64,000 bases of DNA from NCBI GenBank assembly GCA_963693285.1, contig OY848930.1, positions 2,728,001 to 2,792,000 on the forward strand, written 5' to 3'. The notes beneath the pieces were generated by a model. That model was not told the origin of the DNA, did no database searches, and saw only the letters and a program-made list of their open reading frames with translations. The translations under genes and the position numbers were made by a program. The number at the start of each line of letters is the position of its first letter. Position 1 is the stretch's first letter. This document shows, piece by piece, positions 11,001 through 23,000 of the stretch. Origin of the DNA: Xestospongia muta. Its lineage: Eukaryota > Porifera > Demospongiae > Haplosclerida > Petrosiidae.

Positions 11001-14000
11001 TTCACTGTTAATTTCTAATCTTTTTTAACTTTCAGAAAGCTGTAAACTCTTTATTTTAGAGTTTTAACCTATTTATACTACTTTATTAGCATATTTAAGA
11101 CAGATAAACTTACTAAACTCTTTAGATCAGCTTATTTAACCAGTTTTCACTGTTAATTTCTAATCTTTTTAACTTTCAGAAAGCTCTTAACTCTTTATTT
11201 TAGAGTTTTAACCTATTTAGACTACTTTATTAGTATATTTAAGACAGATAAACTTACTAAACTCATTAGATCAGCTTATTTAACCAGTTTTCACAGTTAA
11301 TTTCTAATCTTTTTTAACTCTTAAAAAAGTTTAAACTCTTTATTTTAGAGTTTTAACCTATTTAGACTAGTTTATTAGTATATTTAAGACAGATAAACTT
11401 ACTAAACTCTTTAGATCAGCTTATTTAACCAGCTTTCACAGTTAATTTCTAATCTTGTTTAACTTTCAAAAAGCTCTAAACTCTTTATTTTAGAGCTTCA
11501 ACCTATTTAGACTACTTTATTAGTGTATTTAAGACAGATAATCTTACCAAACTCTTTAAATCAGCTTATTTAACCAGTTTTCACAGTTAATTTCTAATCT
11601 TTTTTAACTTTCAAAAAGCTCTAAACTCTTTATTTTAGTGTTTTAACCTATTTAGACTACTTTATTAGTATATTTAAAACAGATAAACTTAGTAAACTCT
11701 TTAGATCAGCTTATTTAACCCGTTTTCACAGTTAATTTATAATCTTTTTTAACTTTCAGAAAGCTCTAAACTCTTTATTTTAGAGTTTTAACCTCTTAAG
11801 ACTACTTCATTAGTATATTTAAGACAGATAAAGTTACTAAACTCTTTAGATCAGCTTATTTAACCAGTTTTCACACTTAATTTCTAATCTTTCTTAAATT
11901 TCAAAAGGCTCTAAACTCTTTATTTTAGAGTTTTAACCTATTTAGACTACTTTATTAGTATATTTAAAACAGATAAACTTACTAAACTCTTTAGATCAGC
12001 TTATTTAACCAGTTTTCACAGTTAATTTCTAATCTTTTTTAAATCTTAAAAAACTTTAAAATCTTTATTTTAGAGTTTTAACCTATTTAGACTACTTTAT
12101 TAGTATATTTAAGACAGATAAACTTACTAAACTCTTTAGATCAGCTTATTTAACCAGTTTTCACAGTTAATTTCTAATCTTTTTTAACTTTCAGAAAGCT
12201 CTGAACTCTTTATTTTAGAGTTTTAACCTATTTAGACTACTTTATTAGTATATTTAAGACAGATAAACTTACTAAACTCTTTAGATCAGCTTATTTAACC
12301 AGTTTTCACAGTTAATTTCTAATCTTTTTTAACTTTCAGAAAGCTCTAGACTCTTTGATTTAGAGTTTTAACCTATTTAGACTACTTTATTAGTATATTT
12401 AAAACAGATAAAATTACTAAAGTCTGTAGATCAGCTTATTTAACCCGTTTTCACAGTTAATTTCTAATCTTTTTTAACTTTCAAAAAGCTCTAAACTCTT
12501 TATTTTAGAGTTTTAACCTCTTTAGACTACTTTATTAGTATAATTAAGACAGATAAACTTACTAAACTCTTTAGATCAGCTTATTTAACCAATTTTCACA
12601 GTTAATTTCTAATCTTTTTTAACTTTCAGAAAGCTATAAACTCTTTATTTTAGAGTTTTAACCTATTTAGACTACTTTATTAGTATATTTAAGACAGATA
12701 AACTTACTAAACTCTTTAGATCAGCTTATTTAACCAGTTTTCACAATTAATTTCTAATCTTTTTTAACTTTCAGAAAGCTCTAGACTCTTTGATTTAGAG
12801 TTTTAACCTATTTAGACTACTTTATTAGTATATTTAAAACAGATAAACTTACTAAACTCTTTAGATCAGCTTATTTAACCCGTTTTCACAGTTAATTTAT
12901 AATCTTTTTTAACTTTCAAAAAGCTCTAAACTCTTTATTTTAGAGTTTTAACCTCTTTAGACTACTTTATTAGTATATTTAAGACAGATAAACTTACTAA
13001 ACTCTTTAGATGAGCTTATTTAACCAGTTTTCACAGTTAATTTCTAATCTTTTTTAACTTTCAGAAAATCTAAACTCTTTATTTTAGAGTTTTAACCTAT
13101 TTAGACTACTTTATTAGTATATTTAAGACAGATAAACTTACTAAACTCTTTAGATCAGCTTATTTAACCAGTTTTCAGTTAATTTCTAATCTTTTTTAAC
13201 TTTCAGAAAGCTCTAGACTCTTTGATTTAGAGTTTTAACCTATTTAGACTACTTTATTAGTATATTTAAAACAGATAAACTTACTAAACTCTTTAGATCA
13301 GCTTATTTAACCCGTTTTCACAGTTAATTTCTAATCTTTTTTAACTTTCAAAAAGCTCTAAACACTTTATTTTAGAGTTTTAACCTCTTTAGACTACTTT
13401 ATTAGTATATTTAAGACAGATAAACTTACTAAACTCTTTAGATCAGCTTATTTAACCTGTTTTCACAGTTAATTTCTAATCTTTTTTTAACTTTCTATAA
13501 GCTTTAAACTCTTTATTTTAGAGTTTTAACCTATTTAGACTAGTTTATTAGTATATTTAAGACAGATAAACTTACTAAACTCTTTAGATCAGCTTATTTA
13601 ACCAGTTTTTACACTTAATTTCTAATCTTTTTTAACTTTCAAAAAGCTCTAAACTCTTTATTTTAGAGTTTTCACCTATTTAGACTACTTTATTAGTATA
13701 TTTAAGACAGATAAAGTTACTAAACTCTTTAGATCAGCTTATTTAACCAGTTTTCACAGTTAATTTCTAATCTTTTTTAACTTTCAGAAAGCTCTGAACT
13801 CTTTATTTTAGAGTTTTAACCTATTTAGACTACTTTATTAGTATATTTAAGACAGATAAACTTACTAAACTCTTTAGATCAGCTTATTTAACCCGTTTTC
13901 ACAGTTAATTTCTAATCTTTTTTATCTTTCAAAAAGCTCTAGACTCTTTATTTTAGAGTTTTAACCTATTTAGACTACTTTATTAGTATATTTAAGACAG

Positions 14001-14142
14001 ATAAAGTTACTAAACTCTTTAGATCAACTTATTTAACCAGTTTTCACAGTTAATTTCTAATATTTTTTAACTTTCAGAAAGCTCTAAACTCTTTATTTTA
14101 GAGTCTTAACCTATTTAGACTACTTTATTAGTATATTTAAGA
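8029..14142 (+). repeat. 145-bp satellite array, forward orientation, right of the transposon
   Basis: About 42 further forward copies of the same monomer. Large parts repeat the array left of the transposon. Private variants recur at a fixed offset of 5426 bp (3480 to 8906, 3771 to 9197) and, further right, at 6150 bp (5281 to 11431, 5341 to 11491, 5641 to 11791). Subtracting the 2,242 bp added by the insertion, these offsets are about 22 and 27 monomers. No gene is seen. The array ends where orientation switches at 14141-14143. Confidence 0.97.
14076..14142. other. Orientation switch of the satellite (inversion junction)
   Basis: The forward monomer is broken inside TATATTTAAGACAG after ...TTTAAGA, and the next bases, AAGTTAAAAAAG, belong to a reverse-complement monomer. 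The two sides share only the dinucleotide GA at 14141-14142. The forward TTAACTTTC at 14067-14075 pairs with GAAAGTTAA at 14141-14149, giving a hairpin-capable arrangement with a 65-bp loop between two inverted arrays. The breakpoints fall at different phases of the monomer, so this is not a simple symmetrical head-to-head junction. It could be a real inversion or inverted duplication, or an assembly join. Confidence 0.9.
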
Positions 14143-17100
14143 AAGTTAAAAAAGATTAGAAATTAACTGTGAAAACTGGTTAAATAAGCTGATCTAAAGA
14201 ATTTAGTAAGTTTATCTGTCTTAAATATACTAATAAAGTAGTCTAAATAGGTTAAAACTCTAAAATAAAGAGTTTAAAGTTTTTTAAGAGTTAAAAAAGA
14301 TGAGAAATTAATTGTGAAAACTGGTTAAATAAGCTGATCTAAAGAGTTTAGTAAGTTTATCTGTCTTAAATATACTAATAAAGTAGTCTAAATAGGTTAA
14401 AACTCTAAAATAAAGAGTTTAGAGCTTTCTGAAAGTTAAAAAAGATTAGAAATTAACTGTGAAAATTGGTTAAATAAGCTGATCTAAAGAGTTTAGTAAG
14501 TTTATCTGTCTTAAATATACTAATAAAGTAGTCTAAATAGGTTAAAACTCTAAAATAAAGAGTTTAGAGCTTTTTGAAAGTTAAAACCGATTTGAAATTA
14601 ACTGTGAAAACTGGTTAAATAAGCTGATCTAAAGAGTTTCGTAAGTTTATCTGTCTTAAATATACTAATAAAGTAGTCTAAATAGGTTAAAACTCTAAAA
14701 TAAAGAGTTTAGAGCTTTTTGAGAGTTAAAAAAGATTAGAAATTAAGTGTGAAAACTGGTTAGATAAGCTGATCTAAAGAGTTTCGTAAGTTTATCTGTC
14801 TTAAATATACTAATAAAGTAGTCTAAATAGGTTAAAACTCTAAAATAAAGAGTTTAGAGCTTTTTGAGAGTTAAAAAAGATTAGAAATTAAGTGTGAAAA
14901 CTGGTTAGATAAGCTGATCTAAAGAGTTTAGTAAGTTTATCTGTCTTAAATACACTAATAAAGTAGTCTAAATAGGTTAAAACTCTAAAATAAAGAGTTT
15001 AGAGCTTTTTGAAAGTTTAAAAGATTAGAAATTAACTGTGAAAACTGGTTAAATAAGCTGATTTAATGAGTTTAGTAAGTTTATTTGTCTTAAATATACT
15101 AATAAAGTAGTCTAAATAGGTTAAAACTCTAAAATAAAGAGTTTAGAGCTTTCTGAAAGTTAAAAAAGATTAGAAATTAACTGTGAAAACGGGTTAAATA
15201 AGCTGATCTAAAGAGTTTAGTAAGTTTATCTGTCTTAAATATACTAATAAAGTAGTCTAAATAGGTTAAAACTCTAAAATAAAGAGTTTAGAGCTTTCTG
15301 AAAGTTAAAAAATATTAGAAATTAACTATGAAAACTGGTTAAATAAGTTGATCTAAAGAGTTTAGTAACTTTATCTGTCTTAAATATACTAATAAAGTAG
15401 TCTAAATAGGTTAAAACTCTAAAATAAAGAGTTTAGAGCTTTTTGAAAGTTAAAAAAGATTAGAAATTAACTGTGAAAACGGGTTAAATAAGCTGATCTA
15501 AAGAGTTTAGTAAGTTTATCTGTCTTAAATATACTAATAAAGTAGTCTAAATAGGTTAAAACTCTAAAATAAAGAGTTCAGAGCTTTCTGAAAGTTAAAA
15601 AAGATTAGAAATTAACTGTGAAAACTGGTTAAATAAGCTGATCTAAAGAGTTTAGTAACGTTATCTGTCTTAAATATACTAATAAAGTAGTCTAAATAGG
15701 TGAAAACTCTAAAATAAAGAGTTTAGAGCTTTTTGAAAGTTAAAAAGGTTAGAAATTAACTGTGAAAACTGGTTAAATAAGCTGATCTAAAGAGTTTAGT
15801 AAGTTTATCTGTCTTAAATATACTAATAAACTAGTCTAAATAGGTTAAAACTCTAAAATAAAGAGTTTAAAGCTTATAGAAAGTTAAAAAAGGATTAGAA
15901 ATTAACTGTGAAAACCGGTTAAATAAGCTGATCTAAAGAGTTTAGTAAGTTTATCTCTCTTAAATGTACTAATAAAGTAGTCTAAAGAGGTTAAAACTCT
16001 AAAATAAAGAGTTTAGAGCTTTTTGAAAGTTAAAAAAGATTAGAAATTAACTGTGAAAACAGGTTAAATAAGCTGATCTAAAGAGTTTAGTAAGTTTATC
16101 TGTCTTAAATATACTAATAAAGTAGTCTAAAGAGGTTAAAACTCTAAAATAAAGAGTTTAGAGCTTTTTGAAAGTTAAAAAAGATTAGAAATTAACTGTG
16201 AAAACGGGTTAAATAAGCTGATCTAAAGAGTTTAGTAAGTTTATCTGTTTTAAATATACTAATAAAGTAGTCTAAATAGATTAAAACTCTAAATCAAAGA
16301 GTCTAGAGCTTTCTGAAAGTTAAAAAAGATTAGAAATTAACTGTGAAAACTGGTTAAATAAGCTGATCTAAAGAGTTTAGTATGTTTATCTGTCTTAAAT
16401 ATACTAATAAAGTAGTCTAAATAGGTTAAAACTCTAAAATAAAGAGTTTAGAGCTTTCTGAAAATTAAAAAAGATTACAAATTAACAGTGAAAACTGGTT
16501 AAATAAGCTGATTTAAGAGTTTAATAAGTTTATCTGTCTTAAATATACTAATAAAGTAGTCTAAATGGGTTAAAACTCTAAAATAAAGAGTTTAGAGCTT
16601 TTTGAAAGTTAAAAACGATTTGAAATTAACTGTGAAAACTGGTTAAATAAGCTGATCTAAAGAGTTTAGTAAGTTTATCTGTCTTAAATATACTAATAAA
16701 GTAGTCTAAATAGGTTAAAACTCTAAAATAAAGAGTTTAGAGCTTTCTGAAAGTTAAAAAAGATTAGATATTAACTGTGAAAACTGGTTAAATAAGCTGA
16801 TCTAAAGAGTTTAGTAAGTTTATCTGTCTTAAATATACTAATAAAGAAGTCCAAATAGGTTAAAACTCTAAAATAAAGAGTTTAGAGCTTTTAGAAAGTT
16901 AAAAAGATTAGAAATTAACTATGAAAACTGGTTAAATAAGATGATCTAATGAGTTTAGTAAGTTTATCTGTCTTAAATATACTAATAAAGTAGTCTAAAT
17001 AGGTTAAAACTCTAAAATAAAGAGTCTAGAGCTTTCTGAAAGTTAAAAAAGATTAGAAATTAACTGTGAAAACTGGTTAAATAAGCTGATCTAAAGTGTT

Positions 17101-20049
17101 TAGTAAGTTTATCTGTCTTAAATATACTAATAAAGTAGTCTAAATAGGTTAAAACTTTAAAATAAAGAGTTTAAAGCTTTTTGAAAGTTAAAAAAGATTA
17201 GAAATTAACTGTGAAAACGGTTAAAATAAGCTGATCTAAAGAGTTTAGTAAGTTTATCTGTGTTAAATATACTAATAAAGTAGTCTAAATAGGTTAAAAA
17301 TCTAAAATAAAGAGATTAGAGCTTTTTGAAAGTTAAAAAAGATTAGAAATTAACTGTCAAAACTGGTTAAATAAGCTGATCTAAAGAGTTTAGTAAGTTT
17401 ATCTGTCTTAAATACACTAATAAAGTAGTCTAAATAGGTTAAAACTCTAAAATAAAGAGTTTAGAGCTTTTTGAAAGTTAAAAAAGATTAGAAATTAACT
17501 GTGAAAACTGGTTAAATAAGCTGATCTAAAGAGTTTAGTAAGTTTATCTGTCTTAAATATACTAATAAAGTAGTCTAAATAGGTTAAAACTCTAAAATAA
17601 AGAGTTTAAAGTTTTTTAAGAGTTAAAAAAGATGAGAAATTAACTGTGAAAACTGGTTAAATAAGCTGATCTAAAGAGTTTAGTAAGTTTATCTGTCTTA
17701 AATATACTAATAAAGTAGTCTAAATAGGTTAAAACTCTAAAATAAAGAGTTTAGAGCCTTTTGAAATTTAAGAAAGATTAGAAATTAACTGTGAAAACTG
17801 GTTAAATAAGCTGATCTAAAGAGTTTAGTAAGTTTATCTGTCTTAAGTATACTAATAAAGTAGTCTAAATAGGTTAAAACTCTAAAATAAAGAGTTTAGA
17901 GCTTTTTGAAAGTTAAAAACGATTTGAAATTAACTGTGAAAACTGGTTAAATAAGCTGATCTAAAGAGTTTAGTAAGTTTATCTGTTTTAAATATACTAA
18001 TAAAGTAGTCTAAATAGGTTAAAACTCTAAAATAAAGAGTTTAGAGCTTTTTGAGAGTTAAAAAAGATTAGAAATTAACTGTGAAAACTGGTTAGATAAG
18101 CTGATCTAAAGAGTTTAGTAAGTTTATCTGTCTTAAATATACTAATAAAGTAGTCTAAATAGGTTAAAACTCTAAAATAAAGAGTTTAGAGCTTTTTGAA
18201 AGTTTAAAAGATTAGAAATTAACTGTGAAAACTGGTTAAATAAGCTGATTTAATGAGTTTAGTAAGTTTATTTGTCTTAAATATACTAATAAAGTAGTCT
18301 AAATAGGTTAAAACTCTAAAATAAAGAGTTTAGAGCTTTCTGAAAGTTAAAAAAGTTTAGAAATTAACTGTGAAAACGGGTTAAATAAGCTGATCTAAAG
18401 AGTTTAGTAAGTTTATCTGTCTTAAATATACTAATAAAGTAGTCTAAATAGGTTAAAACTCTAAAATAAAGAGTTTAGAGCTTTCTGAAAGTTAAAAAAG
18501 ATTAGAAATTAACTGTGAAAACTGGTTAAATAAGTTGATCTAAAGAGTTTAGTAACTTTATCTGTCTTAAATATACTAATAAAGTAGTCTAAATAGGTTA
18601 AAACTCTAAAATAAAGAGTTTAGAGCTTTTTGAAAGTTAAAAAAGATTAGAAATTAACTGTGAAAACGGGTTAAATAAGCTGATCTAAAGAGTTTAGTAA
18701 GTTTATCTGTCTTAAATATACTAATAAAGTAGTCTAAATAGGTGAAAACTCTAAAATGAAGAGTTTAGAGCTTTTTGAAAGTGAAAAAGGTTAGAAATTA
18801 ACTGTGAAAACTGGTTAAATAAGCTGATCTAAAGAGTTTAGTAAGTTTATCTGTCTTAAATATACTAATAAAGTAGTCTAAATAGGTTAAAACTCTAAAA
18901 TAAAGAGTTTAAAGCTTATAGAAAGTTAAAAAAGGATTAGAAATTAACTGTGAAAACTGGTTAAATAAGCTGATCTAAAGAGTTTAGTAACTTTATCTGT
19001 CTTAAATATACTAATAAAGTAGTCTAAATAGGTGAAAACTCTAAAATAAAGAGTTTAGAGCTTTTTGAAAGTTAAAAAGGTTAGAAATTAACTGTGAAAA
19101 CTGGTTAAATAAGCTGATCTAAAGAGTTTAGTAAGTTTATCTGTCTTAAATATACTAATAAAGTAGTCTAAAGAGGTTAAAACTCTAAAATAAAGAGTTT
19201 AGAGCTTTTTGAAAGTTAAAAAAGATTAGAAATTAACTGTGAAAACTGGTTAAATAAGCTGATCTAAAGAGTTTAGTAAGTTTATCTGTCTTAAATATAC
19301 TAATAAAGTAGTCTAAAGAGGTTAAAACTCTAAAATAAAGAGTTTAGAGCTTTCTGAAAGTTAAAAAAGATTAGAAATTAACTGTGAAAACTGGTTAAAT
19401 AAGCTGATCTAAAGAGTTTAGTAAGTTTATCTGTCTTAAATATACTAATAAAGTAGTCTAAATAGGTTAAAACTCTAAAATAAAGAGTTTAGAGCTTTCT
19501 GAAAGTTAAAAAAGATTAGAAATTAACTGTGAAAACTGGTTAAATAAGCTGATCTAAAGAGTTTAGTAAGTTTATCTGTCTTAAATATACTAATAAAGTA
19601 GTCTAAATAGGTTAAAACTCTAAAATAAAGAGTTTATAGCTTTTTGAAAGTTAAAAAAGATTAGAAATTAACTGTGAAAACAGGTTAAATAAGCTGATCT
19701 AAAGAGTTTAGTAAGTTTATCTGTTTTAAATATACTAATAAAGTAGTCTAAATAGGTTAAAACTCTAAATCAAAGAGTCTAGAGCTTTCTGAAAGTTAAA
19801 AAAGATTAGAAATTAACTGTGAAAACTGGTTAAATAAGCTGATCTAAAGAGTTTAGTAAGTTTATCTGTCTTAAATATACTAATAAAGTAGTCTAAATAG
19901 GTTAAAACTCTAAAATAAAGAGTTTAGAGCTTTCTGAAAGTTAAAAAAGATTAGAAATTAACTGTGAAAACTGGTTAAATAAGCTGATCTAAAGAGTTTA
20001 GTAAGTTTATCTGTCTTAAATATACTAATAAAGTAGTCTAAATAGGTTA

Positions 20050-23000
20050 AAACTCTAAAATAAAGAGTTTAGAGCTTTCTGAAAGTTAAAAAAGATTAGA
20101 AATTAACTGTGAAAACTGGTTAAATAAGCTGATCTAAAGAGTTTAGTAAGTTTATCTGTCTTAAATATACTAATAAAGTAGTCTAAATAGGTTAAAACTC
20201 TAAAATAAAGAGTTTAAAGCTTTTTGAAAGTTAAAAAAGATTAGAAATTAACTGTGAAAACTGGTTAAATAAGCTGATCTAAAGAGTTTAGTAAGTTTAT
20301 CTGTCTTAAATATACTAATAAAGTAGTCTAAATAGGTTAAAACTCTAAAATAAAGAGTTTAAAGCCTTTTGAAAGTTAAAAAAGATTAGAAATTAACTGT
20401 GAAAACGGTTAAAATAAGCTGATCTAAAGAGTTTAGTAAGTTTATCTGTCTTAAATATACTAATAAAGTAGTCTAAATAGGTTAAAAATCTAAAATAAAG
20501 AGTTTAGAGCTTTTTCAAAGTTAAAAAAGATTAGAAATTAACTGTGAAAACTGGTTAAATAAGCTGATCTAAAGAGTTTAGTAAGTTTATCTGTCTTAAA
20601 TACACTAATAAAGTAGTCTAAATAGGTTAAAACTCTAAAATAAAGAGTTTAGAGCTTTCTGAAAGTTAAAAAAGATTAGAAATTAACTGTGAAAACTGGT
20701 TAAATAAGCTGATCTAAAGAGTTTAGTAAGTTGATCTGTCTTAAATATACTAATAAAGTAGTCTAAATAGGTTAAAACTCTAAAATAAAGAGTTTAGAGC
20801 TTTCTGAAAGTTAAAAAAGATTAGAAATTAACTGTGAAAACTGGTTAAATAAGCTGATCTAAAGAGTTTAGTAAGTTTATCTGTCTTAAATATACTAATA
20901 AAGTAGTCTAAATAGGTTAAAACTCTAAAATAAAGAGTTTAGAGCTTTTTGAAATTTAAAAAAAAATAGAATTTCACTGTGAAAACTGGTTAAATAAGCT
21001 GATCTAAAGAGTTTAGTAAGTTTATCTGTCTTAAATATACTAATAAAGTAGTCTAAATAGATTAAAACTCTAAAATAAAGAGTTTAAAGTTTTTAAGAGT
21101 TAAAAAAGATTAGAAATTAACTGTGAAAACTAGTTAAATAAGCTGATCTAAAGAGTTTAGTAAGTTTATCAGTCTTAAATATACTAATAAAGTAGTCTAA
21201 ATAGGTTAAAACTCTAAATAAAGAGTTTAGAGCTTTTCAAAATTTAAGAAAGATTAGAAATTAAGTGTGAAAGTTGGTTAAATAAGCTGATCTAAAGAGT
21301 TTAGTAAGTTTATCGGTCTTAAATATACTAATAAAGTAGTCTAAATAGGTTAAAACTCTAAAATAAAGAGTTTAGAGCTTTTTGAAAGTTAAAAAAGATT
21401 AGAAATTAACTGCGAAAACTGGTTAAATAAGCTGATCTAATGAGTTTAGTAAGTTTGTCTGTCTTAAATATACTAATAAAGTAGTCTAAATAGGTTAAAA
21501 CTCTAAAATAAAGGGTTTAAAGTTTTTTAAGAGTTAAAAAAGATGAGAAATTAACTGTGAAAACGGGTTAAATAAGCTGATCTAAAGAGTTTAGTAAGTT
21601 TATCTGTCTTAAATATACTAATAAAGTAGTCTAAATAGGTTAAAACTCTAAAATAAAGAGTTTAGAGCTTTTTGAAATTTAAAAAAGATTAGAATTTCAC
21701 TGTGAAAACTGGTTAAATAAGCTGATCTAAAGAGTTTAGTAAGTTTATCTGTCTTAAATATACTAATAAAGTAGTCTAAATAGATTAAAACTCTAAAATA
21801 AAGAGTTTAAAGTTTTTTTAGAGTTAAAAAAGATTAGAAATTAACTGTGAAAACTGGTTAAATAAGCTGATCTAAAGAGTTTAGTAAGTTTATCTGTCTT
21901 AAATATACTAATAAAGTAGTCTAAATAGGTTAAAACTCTAAAATAAAGATTTTAGAGCTTTCTGAAAGTTAAAAAAGATTAGAAATTAACTGTGAAAACT
22001 GGTTAAATAAGCTGATCTAAAGAGTTTAGTAAGTTTATCTGTCTTAAATATACTAATAAAGTAGTCTAAATAGGTTAAAACTCTAAAATAAAGAGTTAAG
22101 AGCTTTCTGAAAGTTAAAAAAGATTAGAAATTAACAGTAAAAACTGCTTAAATAAGCTGATCTAAAGAGTTTAGTAAGTTTATCTGTCTTAAATATACTA
22201 ATAAAGTAGTCTAAATAGGTTAAAACTCTAAAATAAAGAGTTAAGAGCTTTCTGAAAGTTAAAAAAGATTAGAAATTAACAGTGAAAACTGGTTAAATAA
22301 GCTGATCTAAAGAGTTTAGTAAGTTTATCTGTCTTAAATATACTAATAAAGTAGTCTTAATAGGTTAAAACTCTAAAATAAAGAGTTTAGAGCTTTCTGA
22401 AAGTTAAAAAATATTAGAAATTAACTGTGAAAACTGGTTAAATAAGCTGATCTAACGAGTTTAGTAAGTTTATCTGTCTTAAATATACTAATAAAGTAGT
22501 CTAAATAGGTGAAAACTCTAAAATAAAGAGTTTAGAGCTTTCTGAAAGTTAAAAAAGATTAGAAATTAAGTGTGAAAACTGGTTAAATAAGCTGATCTAA
22601 AGAGTTTAGTAAGTTTATCGGTCTTAAATATACTAATAAAGTAGTCTAAATAGGTTAAAACTCTAAAATAAAGAGTTTAGAGCTTTCTGAAAGTTAAAAA
22701 ATATTAGAAATTAACTGTGAAAACTGGTTAAATAAGTTGATCTAAAGAGTTTAGTAAGTTTATCTGTCTTAAATATACTAATAAAGTAGTCTAAATAGGT
22801 TAAAACTCTAAAATAAAGAGTTTAGAGCTTTTTGAAAGTTAAAAAAGATTAGAAATTAACTGTGAAAACGGGTTAAATAAGCTGATCTAAAGAGTTTAGT
22901 AAGTTTATCTGTCTTAAATATACTAATAAAGTAGTCTAAATAGGTTAAAACTCTAAAATAAAGAGTTCAGAGCTTTCTGAAAGTTAAAAAAGATTAGAAA

